This document shows, piece after piece, positions 1-8,185 of a stretch of DNA of 64,000 bases; the stretch's first letter is position 1; each line of letters starts with the position of its first letter. A program made the position numbers and the translations under genes. The stretch comes from Palsa-744 sp963734815 (GTDB taxonomy: Bacteria; Actinomycetota; Thermoleophilia; Solirubrobacterales; Solirubrobacteraceae), in the NCBI GenBank assembly GCA_963734815.1, contig CAVTIH010000002.1, positions 558,001-622,000 of the forward strand, in the 5' to 3' direction. The notes under the pieces are model-generated. The model ran no database searches. It was not told the DNA's origin and saw only the letters and a program-made list of their open reading frames with translations.

Positions 1-147
1 CAACACTCTGGCCGCGAGCCCCTCCTCCTCGCGCAACAGCCCGAGCAGGATGTGCTCGGTGCCGATGTAGTTGTGCTTGAGCGTGCGCGCCTCTTCCTGC
101 GCGAGAACGACAACCTGGCGGGCCCGTTCTGTGAATCGCTCGAACAT
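1..147 (-). CDS. clpC: ClpC, ATP-dependent Clp protease ATP-binding subunit (5' end only)
   Basis: Only the first 49 codons are inside the window; the gene runs off the left edge. The reverse-strand translation begins MFERFTERARQVVVLAQEEA and continues through HNYIGTEHILLGLL, the signature of the Clp-N (ClpR) domain of ClpC/MecB AAA+ unfoldases. By family knowledge these feed substrates to ClpP for degradation in the cytoplasm and act in stress proteolysis. The ATG at 147 is chosen because the family almost always starts with MFERFT directly. The 179 bases between this start and the end of lysS presumably hold the promoter, but I see no convincing -35/-10 pair. The identification is firm despite the truncation. 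Confidence 0.93.
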   Translation of the reverse strand, partial: MFERFTERARQVVVLAQEEARTLKHNYIGTEHILLGLLREEEGLAARVL

Positions 148-326
148 GGTGCTTTACGACCTCTCCGTCTACGATCTTGGTGTCGGTCCGGTCCGCGGGG
201 ACGGTGATCCCGGGGTGGGGTGGATCCCCACCCATCTCTTCGTCGCAATCCGCGAGAAAGATGAGCCTCCAGGTCCCGCCGCCGCCATAGGACAGTCTAC
301 CAACGGGCACCCCGGCACTCCAGTGC

Positions 327-1874
327 CTACCGCATCGCCGGAAACAGCACGACCTCGCGGATCGAGTCGCGCCCGGTGAGCAGCATCACGAGGCGATCGA
401 TGCCAAGACCGACGCCCGCGGTCGGGGGCATGCCCTGCTCGAGCGCCTGTACGTACTCCTCGTCGTAGGGCATCGTCTCGGCGCCGCCGTCGGTCAGCGT
501 GTGGATCCGGTCCTGCTCGCGGAAGCGTATGCGTTGCTCGTCAGGGTCGATCAACTCGCTGAAGCCGTTGGCGATCTCCATCCCTGCCGCAAACGCCTCG
601 AAGCGCTCCACGATTTTGGGATCGTCGGACCGCTCGCGCGCCAACGGCGAGAGCTCCTTCGGGTAGTCGACGACGAACGTCGGCTGTTTGATGTTGGGCT
701 CGACGCACTTGGAGAGCAGGTCGTCGGCCATTTGAAACCAGGCGAATCCCTCCGTCTTCAGCTCGAGGCCGACTCGTCCGATCTGAGCGGCCAACGCCTC
801 GGCGGTGGTGATCTCAGCGAGGTCGATGCCCGACGCATCCCTGATCGCCTCGACGAAGCCAACCCGCCGCCACGGCGCGGAGAAGTCCAGCTCACCCGCA
901 TACCCGCTCGCTGCCGCGGCTGCGCGCACGATCGCTTCGGTGCGGGCCATCGCGCCGTCGTAGTCGGCGTAGGCCTCATACCACTCGACCATCGTGAACT
1001 CGGGGTTGTGCTTATGCGAGACGCCCTCGTTGCGGAAGTCCTTGCCGAGCTCGTACACGCGCTCCAGGCCGCCGACGATCAGCCGCTTGAGGTACAGCTC
1101 GGTGGCGATCCGCAGGTACAGGTCGCGGTCGAGCACGTTGTGGTGGGTTGTGAACGGGCGCGCCATGGCACCGCCGTAGAGCGGTTGGAGCACGGGCGTC
1201 TCGACCTCGATGAAGCCGTCGCCGTCGAGCTCTGCCCGAATCGCCGAGATGATGCGCGCGCGGTCGATGAACAGCCGTCGGGAGTCGACGCTTGCGATCA
1301 GATCGAGCTCACGGTGGCGATAGCGAGTCTCCACATCGGTCAGGCCGTGGTGCTTGTCGGGAGGCGGGCGCAGCGCCTTGGCGAGGATCTGAAAGCTTTC
1401 CACGCGCAGCGACACCTCGCCGTGGCGGCTGCGGATCGCGCTGCCTTCGACGCCGATCAAGTCTCCGAGATCCAGCGCCAGCAGCAGCTCGAAGCGCTCG
1501 GGCTCGAGGATGTCGATGCGCGCGTGCAGCTGGATCTTGCCCGTGCGATCGACCAGGTCCAGGAACGCGGCCTTGCCGGCACCGCGCCGCGCGGCGATGC
1601 GACCCGCGACGCGATGGCGCTCGTCGGTTTCCTCACCGGGCGCCAGGTCGGCGTACTTTGGATGTATCTCGGCGATTGGCTCGGCGCCCGCAAACGAGTG
1701 CGGGAACGCGCTCTGATCTTGCTCGCGCAGGCGCTCAGCCTTGGCGCGCCGCTCGGCGATCAACTCGGGCAGGCCGTGGCGTTGACCTTCCTCGGCGGGC
1801 AGGCCGTGGCGCTGGCCTTCCTCGGGCGAGCTGTGACGCTCACCCTCCCGCGGCTCCTCCTCGGTCCCGCTCAT
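327..1874 (-). CDS. lysS: Lysyl-tRNA synthetase, class II
   Basis: The 515-residue product charges tRNA-Lys with lysine. The N-terminal half has an OB-fold anticodon-binding region (GRIAARRGAGKAAFLDL). The class II catalytic core follows: motif 1 around FIEVETPVLQP, motif 2 around YELGKDFRNEG with HNPEFTMVEWY, and motif 3 near the C-terminus in GLGIDRLVMLL. Length is slightly above the usual ~500 residues because of a charged N-terminal extension (residues 1-40) containing the 10-residue unit EEGQRHGLP(A/E) twice in tandem. The gene starts 9 bases after the greA stop on the same strand, so the two are probably cotranscribed. A start downstream of the duplicated segment is possible, but the upstream ATG keeps tight spacing to greA. 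Confidence 0.95.
   Translation of the reverse strand: MSGTEEEPREGERHSSPEEGQRHGLPAEEGQRHGLPELIAERRAKAERLREQDQSAFPHSFAGAEPIAEIHPKYADLAPGEETDERHRVAGRIAARRGAGKAAFLDLVDRTGKIQLHARIDILEPERFELLLALDLGDLIGVEGSAIRSRHGEVSLRVESFQILAKALRPPPDKHHGLTDVETRYRHRELDLIASVDSRRLFIDRARIISAIRAELDGDGFIEVETPVLQPLYGGAMARPFTTHHNVLDRDLYLRIATELYLKRLIVGGLERVYELGKDFRNEGVSHKHNPEFTMVEWYEAYADYDGAMARTEAIVRAAAAASGYAGELDFSAPWRRVGFVEAIRDASGIDLAEITTAEALAAQIGRVGLELKTEGFAWFQMADDLLSKCVEPNIKQPTFVVDYPKELSPLARERSDDPKIVERFEAFAAGMEIANGFSELIDPDEQRIRFREQDRIHTLTDGGAETMPYDEEYVQALEQGMPPTAGVGLGIDRLVMLLTGRDSIREVVLFPAMR
1767..1826 (-). repeat. 30-base tandem duplication inside lysS
   Basis: Two adjacent 30-base units (1767-1796 and 1797-1826) differ at only a few positions and encode EEGQRHGLP twice in the N-terminal extension of LysS. 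The duplication keeps the reading frame and lies outside the anticodon-binding and catalytic domains, so it is probably tolerated rather than functional. Confidence 0.85.
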
Positions 1875-1883
1875 GCGGGCAGG

Positions 1884-2369
1884 CTACTTGAGCCCGACGT
1901 CGATCTTGGTGATCTTCAGCTTACGCGCCGGTCCGCGGGGGACCTGCACGGCGACTGTGTCGCCGCGCCGGTGGCCGATCAACGCGCGGCCGACGGGCGA
2001 CTCGTTGGAGAGCTTGCTCTCTTCGGGGTTGGCCTCGGCGGAGCCGACGATCGTGTATTTGACCGACTTGCCGGTCTTCTCGTCTTTGACGTGCACCACC
2101 GAGCCGACCTGCACGACGTCGGTCGAGAGCTCCTTGGAGTCGATCACCGTGGCCATCCGCAGCCTCTCCTGCAGCTGCGCGATCTTGCTCTCCAGCATCG
2201 CCTGCTCGTTCTTGGCGTCGTCGTACTCGGAGTTCTCGGAGATGTCTCCGAACTCGCGCGCCTCCTTGATCCGTTCGGCGACCTCGCGGCGACGCGCGGT
2301 GGAGAGCGTCTGGAGCTCGTCCTTCAGCTTCTCGAGACCTTCGGGGGTGAGGATGACGTCCTTCGGCAT
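1884..2369 (-). CDS. greA: Transcription elongation factor GreA
   Basis: The 161-residue product matches GreA in length and layout: an N-terminal coiled coil (MPKDVILTPEGLEKLKDEL through EAREFGDISENSEYDDAK, with the acidic tip D-x-x-E-N-x-E-Y), then the FKBP-like C-terminal domain with the VGSAEANPEESKLSNESPVGRAL stretch. GreA rescues backtracked RNA polymerase by stimulating transcript cleavage. The ATG at 2369 is preferred over longer in-frame options because the coiled coil begins right there and an AGGG ribosome-binding sequence precedes it. The frame stays open upstream but that part has no family resemblance. lysS follows 9 bases downstream. Confidence 0.96.
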   Translation of the reverse strand: MPKDVILTPEGLEKLKDELQTLSTARRREVAERIKEAREFGDISENSEYDDAKNEQAMLESKIAQLQERLRMATVIDSKELSTDVVQVGSVVHVKDEKTGKSVKYTIVGSAEANPEESKLSNESPVGRALIGHRRGDTVAVQVPRGPARKLKITKIDVGLK

Positions 2370-2483
2370 GAGACCCTCGCTCGCGAGATGGGTGTCGAAT
2401 ACGAACGAAACCCGCCGATTGAACGGGCCCGCCCCAGGCTGGGCAGGCGAATCCGCGACTCGGCGGGCTGCAGCGAGCGCAGC

Positions 2484-2489
2484 AGTATA
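2484..2489 (-). promoter_or_regulatory. Possible -10 element for greA-lysS
   Basis: On the minus strand the gap between dus and greA contains TATACT, a good -10 hexamer about 115 bases before the greA start. No clear -35 lies 16-18 bases upstream of it, so this is only a plausible site. Confidence 0.3.
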
Positions 2490-2538
2490 GCGAGGGACAG
2501 ATAGGCCAGACGAAATCTTGCAGGCCGAACCCGGCGAC

Positions 2539-3639
2539 TCAGGCGGCGAGCGCCGCGGATGGGCGCACGGCGGCGCAGAGCGAGTCGGAATCGCCTGTAA
2601 GCGCAAGGTGCGAGCCCAGCAGACGCTGGGCCTCGGCCAGGTCGGAGGTGGCCTGCAGCAACCCTTGCAGCGACGTGAGCCGTGTCCGATCGAGCCCCAG
2701 CCGCGGCAGGTACCAGGGATAGAACTTGCGCAGGTATCGCCCCGCGCGCTCAGACCCGAGGTGCAGGGCAGCGCGGTCGATCACCCATGCGAGCTCCGCC
2801 AGCACCTCCGCAGGGGTGGGAGCGGCCTCGCGCCCGCGGACGAGCTCCTCGAACAGCCACGGGTTGCCGAGGCAGCCGCGCGCGAGCATCACGGCCGCGA
2901 CGCCGGTGCGCGCGAACGTCTCGCGGATGCCCCGCGCGTCGTTCATGCCGCCGGTGAGGATCACCGGCGCCGGCAGCGAGCCGGCCAGCCGTGCGGCGAG
3001 CTCGTAGTCGGGAACGCCCCTGTGGTGCACCGCGGCGGAGCGCGGGTGGAAGGCGATCGCCGCGACGCCCGCTTCCTCGACGAGGCGGTGCGCAAGCTCG
3101 AAGCCGGAGGTGTCGCCGGGGCGCTGGCCGGAGCGGAGCTTCACGGTCACCGGCGGTGGTGCACCGGTATCGCTCCGTGCTTCCGCGGCCCCCTCCACCG
3201 CGGCGCGCGCCACGGCGATGGCAAGCTTGGGCTCAGCCAGCAGCGCGGCGCCGGCGCCGGTCTTGCACACCTTGGGCACCGGGCAGCCCATGTTGAGATC
3301 GATCGCGTCGGCTCCCGCGGCAACGGCGGCCGCGGCCGCAAAGCGCATTACGTCGGGGTCGCTGCCGAACAGCTGGATCGAGGTCGGGGGGCTGGGATCT
3401 CCAGCGCCCACCGTGCGCTCCTCGGGGTGGATGAGCAGCAGCTCGCGCAGCGTGCGCTCGTTGCGGTAGTAGATCGCGTGGCTGGACACCATCTCCGACA
3501 CCGCCATCCCGGCGCCGTGACGCTTGGCCTGCAGGCGCACAAACCAGTTGCCGATCCCCGCGAGGGGAGCGAGCAGCACTCGGTTGGGAACCCGCAGGGA
3601 GCCAAGCTCCCAGGGGTCGGTCAGCTGGGTGGTGGGCAT
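2539..3639 (-). CDS. dus: tRNA-dihydrouridine synthase (DusB type)
   Basis: The 366-residue FMN-dependent TIM-barrel enzyme reduces uridines in the tRNA D-loop. The barrel begins at NRVLLAPLAGIGNWFVR. The family signature with the catalytic cysteine is visible as DLNMGCPVPKVCKTGAGAAL, followed by TVKLRSG and the FMN-phosphate-binding stretch VILTGGMNDARG...AVMLARGCLGNPW. Length is normal for DusB-like proteins (320-370). The start lies 3 bases after the coaX stop, so coaX and dus form a two-gene operon. The gene ends about 170 bases before greA, which appears to have its own promoter. Confidence 0.93.
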   Translation of the reverse strand: MPTTQLTDPWELGSLRVPNRVLLAPLAGIGNWFVRLQAKRHGAGMAVSEMVSSHAIYYRNERTLRELLLIHPEERTVGAGDPSPPTSIQLFGSDPDVMRFAAAAAVAAGADAIDLNMGCPVPKVCKTGAGAALLAEPKLAIAVARAAVEGAAEARSDTGAPPPVTVKLRSGQRPGDTSGFELAHRLVEEAGVAAIAFHPRSAAVHHRGVPDYELAARLAGSLPAPVILTGGMNDARGIRETFARTGVAAVMLARGCLGNPWLFEELVRGREAAPTPAEVLAELAWVIDRAALHLGSERAGRYLRKFYPWYLPRLGLDRTRLTSLQGLLQATSDLAEAQRLLGSHLALTGDSDSLCAAVRPSAALAA

Positions 3640-3642
3640 GCG

Positions 3643-4416
3643 CTAATGATTGCGCTCAAAGATAAGGCGCAGGCCCGTCAGCGTCAGCAGGTCGTCCACC
3701 GCTTCGATCGTCGTGGTGTAGGGAACGATCGCGTGCGCCAGCCCACCGGTGGCGATCGTCTTCGTCTCCGGCCCCAGCTCCGCGCGCAGACGACTCACGA
3801 TCGCGTCCACCTGGCCCGCGGTCCCGTACACGATCCCCGAGCGGATCGCGTCGATCGTGGTCTTGCCGATCAGCGCGCGCGGCGCGGTGACGTCGACCCT
3901 GGGCAGCGCCGCCGCGCGCTCGGTCAGTGCCTCCAGCGAGATCTCCACGCCCGGGGAGATGATCCCTCCGAGGTACTCCCCCTCCGCGGATACGGGGTCG
4001 TAGGTGATCGCTGTGCCGAAGTCCACCACCACGCAGGGGCCTCCGAGGCGCTCGTGGGCGGCGACGGCGTTGACGAGACGGTCCGGGCCGATCTCGCGTG
4101 GGTTGTCGTAGCGAATCGGCATCCCCGTCTTCACGCCCGGCCCCACCGTCAGCATCGTGTGCCCGAGGTAGCGCTCCGCCATCGCCGACCATTCCGGCCC
4201 CAGCACGGGCACCGTCGAGGATACGATCGATGCGTCGATCTCCTGCATCGACACCTGCCTCAGCTCCAGCAGGTTGCGCAGCGCGGCTCCCAGCTGGTCT
4301 GAGGTCGACTGGCGCACGGTGGCAAAGCGCCAGTGCTCGGTGAGTTTTCCGTCGCGGAAGGTCCCGAAGTGGGTCTGGGTGTTGCCGACATCGACGGCGA
4401 GCAGCATCGCGTGCAA
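3643..4416 (-). CDS. coaX: Type III pantothenate kinase
   Basis: This kinase phosphorylates pantothenate in the first step of CoA synthesis. The 257-residue protein has the ASKHA-fold motifs of CoaX: the P-loop-like LLAVDVGNTQTHFGTF at the N-terminus, the DRLVNAVAAHE segment, the acidic VVDFGTAITYD motif, and GGIISPGVEIS. CoaX is the expected CoA-pathway kinase in many actinobacteria. Two ATGs three codons apart are possible (4416 and 4407); the first has an AAGG-type ribosome-binding sequence in front. It is the upstream partner of dus. Confidence 0.95.
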   Translation of the reverse strand: MHAMLLAVDVGNTQTHFGTFRDGKLTEHWRFATVRQSTSDQLGAALRNLLELRQVSMQEIDASIVSSTVPVLGPEWSAMAERYLGHTMLTVGPGVKTGMPIRYDNPREIGPDRLVNAVAAHERLGGPCVVVDFGTAITYDPVSAEGEYLGGIISPGVEISLEALTERAAALPRVDVTAPRALIGKTTIDAIRSGIVYGTAGQVDAIVSRLRAELGPETKTIATGGLAHAIVPYTTTIEAVDDLLTLTGLRLIFERNH

Positions 4417-4513
4417 GCCTACCTTCCTATATCGTTGGCCGCTCAGCCAGGAGGGCAGCGCGGGCGGTTGAGATCGCCGAGCCGGTCCCTCTTCTCGTCA
4501 GAAAGTGGGAGCT

Positions 4514-5257
4514 ATGAGCATCAAGCTGTATGTGCTGCCGGGCTCGCACCCATGCGCGGCGGTCGAAGTGGCGATGCGGCGCAAGGGGATCCCGTTTCAG
4601 CAGGTCAACCTGCTGCCGATGGTTCAGGTCGCGGCTGGTCCGCTGCTGTATGGAGGCACCACGGTCCCGGGGATGCGGATCGACGGCGAGCGGCTGGTCG
4701 GATCCCGCACGATCATGCGCCGCCTGGACCTGCTCGCGCCCGAGCCGCCACTGCTGCCCGCCGACCCCGTGGAGCGTGAGCGCGTGCTGGAGGCCGAGCA
4801 GTGGGGCGACGAGGTCTTTCAGAGCGTGCCTCGGCGGGTACTCGACGCCGGCTTCCTGCGCAACCCCGGAGCGATGGAGAGCTACGTGGGAGACGCCAAG
4901 CTGCCGCTCCCTCGCGCGCTGATGCGCCCCGCGCTGCCGCTCACCGCGAAAATGATGGCGCGGCGCAACCACGCCCAGGAAGGGCCGGTGCGGGCCGACC
5001 TCGCCGAGCTCGCCGGCCAGCTCGAGAAGATCGACGCGTGGATCGCGGAGGGGCTGCTCGGGGGGGACGAACCCAACGCTGCCGACCTGCAGATCGGCTC
5101 CACGATCCGTCTATTGGAGACGATCAGAGACGTGCGCCCCCTGATCGACGGCCACCCCGCGGCCGCCCTCACGCGCTACTTCCCGCCGATGTCCGGCGAA
5201 ATTCCGGCAGGGACGCTGCCGGCGGAGTGGCTGCCGGTGTCGGCCGCGGCGGCGTAG
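4514..5257 (+). CDS. Glutathione S-transferase-like / thioredoxin-fold protein
   Basis: About 247 residues. The N-terminal ~80 residues read as a GST-type thioredoxin fold: SIKLYVLPGSHPCAAVEVAMRRKGIPF, then TTVPGMRIDGERLVGSRTIMRRLD with the cis-proline VP typical of GST domain 1. The rest is helical and carries a late DLQIGSTIRLLETI segment like the GST C-terminal domain. Actinobacteria mostly use mycothiol rather than glutathione, so the true thiol is uncertain. An in-frame GTG at 4505 would add three residues; the ATG is favoured because the first beta strand starts there. The gene runs divergently from coaX, and its last 80 bases overlap the convergent end of folK. Confidence 0.7.
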   Translation: MSIKLYVLPGSHPCAAVEVAMRRKGIPFQQVNLLPMVQVAAGPLLYGGTTVPGMRIDGERLVGSRTIMRRLDLLAPEPPLLPADPVERERVLEAEQWGDEVFQSVPRRVLDAGFLRNPGAMESYVGDAKLPLPRALMRPALPLTAKMMARRNHAQEGPVRADLAELAGQLEKIDAWIAEGLLGGDEPNAADLQIGSTIRLLETIRDVRPLIDGHPAAALTRYFPPMSGEIPAGTLPAEWLPVSAAAA

Positions 5258-5766
5258 AGCGCTCCCGTCAAAGGTGGCCCGGCCCAGCGCACCCCCTCGC
5301 CGAGCGGCAAGGTGGCGAGCGCCTCAGCGAGGCGACTGCCGTCGGGGGCACGCAGGTCGAAGTCCAGCTCCAGCGCGGGGACCAGCACGAAGCGGCGGGT
5401 GAGCAGCTGCTCGTGGGGCAGGCGCATGCGCTCGTGGCGCAGCTCCACGTCGCCGAGCATCAGAACGTCGATGTCGATCGCTCGTGGCCCGTGGCGAGGC
5501 CCGCCGGCCGCGCGGCCAAGTGTTCGCTCAAGCTTCTTCGCCACATCGAGCAGCTCCAGCGGCTCGAGTCCTGTGCACACGCGCAGACAGGCATTCAGGA
5601 AGCTTGGCTGGTGGGGCAGCTCGCCGACTGGATCAGTGTCGTACACCGAGGAGGATGCCTCCACCTCCACGCCCGCCGCGGGCAGCGCATCCACCGCTCC
5701 CTGCAGGTTGACACGGCGCTCGCCGAGATTGGAGCCGAGTCCGAGTAGACCGATCCGCGTGGACAC
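5176..5766 (-). CDS. folK: HPPK, 2-amino-4-hydroxy-6-hydroxymethyldihydropteridine pyrophosphokinase
   Basis: FolK transfers pyrophosphate from ATP to the pterin alcohol just before dihydropteroate synthase acts. The ~196-residue product begins TRIGLLGLGSNLGERRVNL (the GSNLG motif) and contains SSVYDTDPVG, FLNACLRV, and the metal/ATP signature RHGPRAIDIDVLMLGD followed by LPHEQLLTRRFVLVPALE. The best start is the GTG at 5766; no strong ribosome-binding site is visible. A ~40-residue C-terminal extension overlaps the end of the convergent GST-like gene. A copy of the interspersed palindromic repeat sits just upstream, between folK and the MMPL gene. Confidence 0.93.
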   Translation of the reverse strand: MSTRIGLLGLGSNLGERRVNLQGAVDALPAAGVEVEASSSVYDTDPVGELPHQPSFLNACLRVCTGLEPLELLDVAKKLERTLGRAAGGPRHGPRAIDIDVLMLGDVELRHERMRLPHEQLLTRRFVLVPALELDFDLRAPDGSRLAEALATLPLGEGVRWAGPPLTGALYAAAADTGSHSAGSVPAGISPDIGGK

Positions 5767-5800
5767 GCGCGCAACGGTAGCGACGCCACGCGCCCGACCA

Positions 5801-5862
5801 TTAATTTTCGGACGCAAACCCTTTACAAAATGAAGTGGTGGGGGCCTGAAAAATACGTTGAG
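5801..5862. repeat. Interspersed palindromic element, copy 1 (arm-swapped)
   Basis: Single copy between the MMPL gene and folK. The apex at 5818-5839 reads on the plus strand as ACCCTTTACAAAATGAAGTGGT, split here as ACCCTTTACA and AAATGAAGTGGT, which is the family apex with the loop inverted. Both flanks look like the family's 3' arm (GGGGGCCTGAAAAATAC on one strand, TTTGCGTCCGAAAATTAAT on the other), so this copy reads as an element in either direction. Confidence 0.75.
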
Positions 5863-5882
5863 ACCACCGGCAGCAGCCCGGC

Positions 5883-8078
5883 CTACGCTCCCGCGGCCTC
5901 GCCGACCTCGGAGCCCGAGCCGCCCTCGCTCAGGCCGATGCGGGTGTGCAGGCGGCGCAGTGGCCGCGGCGCCCACCAGGCGCGCTCGCCGAGGCGACCC
6001 ATCAGTGCGGGGACGAGCAGCGCGCGCACGATCGTGGCATCGATCACCACCGCGAGCGCGGCGCCGAAGCCGAGCTCCTTGATGAAGAAGATGTCGGAGG
6101 TGACGAACGCACCGATCGCCACGCAGAACAGCAGCGCCGCGGCGGTCACGAGGCGCCCGGTGCGCTCGAGGCCGTACGCCACCGCATCGCGCGCTGGCAA
6201 TCCATCGTCGTGGGCCTCCTTGATGCGGGCGAACAGGAACACGCCGTAGTCGGTGGAGAGCGCGAACGCGATGATGAACAGCAGCACGAGGTTGGACTCC
6301 TCCAGGCCGCCGATCGGGGTGACGCCGAACAGCGAGGAGAGGTGGCCGTCCTGGAACACCAGCACCAGCAGGCCGGCGCCGACGGCGACCGTCAGCAGGT
6401 TCATCAGCAGCGCCAGCACCGGAATCACGAGCGAGCCGGTCATCATGAACAGGAAGCCGCCGGTGACGAGCACGAGGATCGCGAGCGTCAGCGGGACGTG
6501 CGCGGCGATCGCGGCCTTCTGGTCGACAAACCACGCGGTGCCGCCGCCCACCAGCAGGGTCGGTGGACTGGCCAGGGCCCGCAGATTGTGTACCAGGTGC
6601 TGGTTGGCGGCGGAGCCGACGCCGCCACGCGGCACCATTTCGGCCTCCCACGTGTCGCGGCCGAGATAGCGCGGCGGTCCCACGAGACCGGCCTGGCCGC
6701 CCGCCACCGACTGCGCCCGGCGCATCAGCGCCACCACGCTCGGCCCGCCTGACGTGGATCCCGCCGGCCCCGCGTGCATCACAAGGGTGACCGTCTGCGC
6801 ACCGTTTACAGCAAAGTCGCGGGTGATCGCCTCCGCCACCTGGCGGGGCTGCGAGGAGGTCGGCAGCACGTGCGAGTCGGCTGGCGTGAGCGCCAGGCGC
6901 AGCGCCGGCGAGGCGATCGCGAGCAGCAGCACCGCGGTGCCGAGCGCAACCGCACCCGGACGGCGCATCACCCCGCGCGCGAGCCGATACCACACGCCGC
7001 TCTCCGCCGGTCGCGCCGCCCGCTCGGCGCTGCGCTGTAGGCGCGCGGGCGCCAACGCGTTGATGCGGGGGCCGAGCGCAACCAGCACGGCAGGCAGCAC
7101 GATCAGCGAGACAGCGCCGGCAGACAGCGACACGAGCGCGCCGCCAACGCCCATCGAATAGAGGAACTTCATCGGCATCGCCAGCATCGATGCCGCCGCG
7201 CCGGCGACCGCCAGCGAGCTGTACAGCACCGTGCGCCCGGCGGTCCGCAGCGTGCGTGTGATCGCTGCGGCCGAGTCTGCTCGCGAGTCGCCGCCAGAGC
7301 CACGCGCCAGCTCCTCGCGGTAGCGCGAGAGCACGAACAGGCTGTAGTCGATCCCGAGGCCCAGCCCCATGCCGGTGACGAGGTTGACGGCGAACACCGA
7401 CAGCCCGAGCACGTGGTCGATCAGGCGCATCAGCAGGAACGTCAGCACGATCGCGAAGCCGCCCACCAGCAGCGGCAGCGCCGCCGCGATCAACCCGCGG
7501 AAGACCCAGAAGGAGAGCAGCAGCAGGATCGGGATCGCGAACGCCTCGGCCCGTTTGAGGTCGGAGGCCGTGCGTTCGTTGATTTCGTGGTAGGTGACGT
7601 CGTTGCCGCCGAACAGCACGCCGCTGCCCGCCAACTTGGGGCCCACACGGGCGACCGCGGCGGCGGAGCGGTCCCGCGTGGCGAACGCGGCAAGCACCAG
7701 CGTCTGGCGGCCGTCGCGCGAGACGAGCGCGGGCAGGTGGGTGGCGGAGTAGTCCAGCTCGCGCTGGAAGCCGGGCTGAGCGGCGAGCAGCGCCGCCACG
7801 CGCTGCGCCTCGGCGGCGGCCGCGGGGTGGGTGCGCACGTCGGCGGCGGCCGGCACGAGCGCGGCGACACCGTATTCGGCGGACTGCCCGGTGGCGCGTT
7901 CGATCGCGCGCAGCACCTGCTGGTTCTGCGCGTTTCGATCCTGGAATTCGGAGTTTTCGCTCTTGAGGATCGTGACGACGGGCGCGCCGAGCGCGGCGGC
8001 GAGCAGAAACACCGCGCCAGCGATCAGCAGGACGCGCCGCGTGCGCTCCGAGGCCAGCCGCGCCAGCCAATCGATCAT
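5883..8078 (-). CDS. MMPL/RND-family membrane transporter
   Basis: The 731-residue protein is an integral membrane exporter-like protein of the MMPL (RND) family. An N-terminal membrane segment (VLLIAGAVFLLAAALGAPVV) is followed by a large extracytoplasmic loop (residues ~40-170) and a helix bundle with the family motif GMGLGLGIDYSLFVLSRYREEL near residues 235-255. The second half repeats this: another loop, then ALSTDYGVFLFARIKEAHDDG. MMPLs export lipids or drugs in actinobacteria; the substrate here is unknown. The gene interrupts the folate genes but has its own near-consensus promoter upstream, so it is probably an independent unit. Confidence 0.88.
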   Translation of the reverse strand: MIDWLARLASERTRRVLLIAGAVFLLAAALGAPVVTILKSENSEFQDRNAQNQQVLRAIERATGQSAEYGVAALVPAAADVRTHPAAAAEAQRVAALLAAQPGFQRELDYSATHLPALVSRDGRQTLVLAAFATRDRSAAAVARVGPKLAGSGVLFGGNDVTYHEINERTASDLKRAEAFAIPILLLLSFWVFRGLIAAALPLLVGGFAIVLTFLLMRLIDHVLGLSVFAVNLVTGMGLGLGIDYSLFVLSRYREELARGSGGDSRADSAAAITRTLRTAGRTVLYSSLAVAGAAASMLAMPMKFLYSMGVGGALVSLSAGAVSLIVLPAVLVALGPRINALAPARLQRSAERAARPAESGVWYRLARGVMRRPGAVALGTAVLLLAIASPALRLALTPADSHVLPTSSQPRQVAEAITRDFAVNGAQTVTLVMHAGPAGSTSGGPSVVALMRRAQSVAGGQAGLVGPPRYLGRDTWEAEMVPRGGVGSAANQHLVHNLRALASPPTLLVGGGTAWFVDQKAAIAAHVPLTLAILVLVTGGFLFMMTGSLVIPVLALLMNLLTVAVGAGLLVLVFQDGHLSSLFGVTPIGGLEESNLVLLFIIAFALSTDYGVFLFARIKEAHDDGLPARDAVAYGLERTGRLVTAAALLFCVAIGAFVTSDIFFIKELGFGAALAVVIDATIVRALLVPALMGRLGERAWWAPRPLRRLHTRIGLSEGGSGSEVGEAAGA

Positions 8079-8129
8079 TGCCGGGCCTCGATTCGCCGCT
8101 TCTGTCTGTCACGCAGAGCCATCCCCGTA

Positions 8130-8158
8130 GTTATAAGTGACTGCTAACTAACTGTCAA
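8130..8158 (-). promoter_or_regulatory. Near-consensus sigma-70/SigA promoter of the MMPL gene
   Basis: On the minus strand TTGACA (8158-8153) and TATAAC (8135-8130) are separated by exactly 17 bases, about 50 bases before the MMPL start. The spacer and flanks carry a partly symmetric A/T-rich stretch (AGTTA ... TAACT on the plus strand) that could be a repressor operator. Promoters this close to consensus are rare in the rest of the window. Confidence 0.75.
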
Positions 8159-8185
8159 GGGAAAGATCTACAACCACGGCCCGTG

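Noticed and set aside
240..260. Possible ClgR-like box (CGC-N5-GCG) upstream of clpC.
   Set aside because: Only the outer CGC/GCG halves match and such triplets are expected by chance at this GC content.
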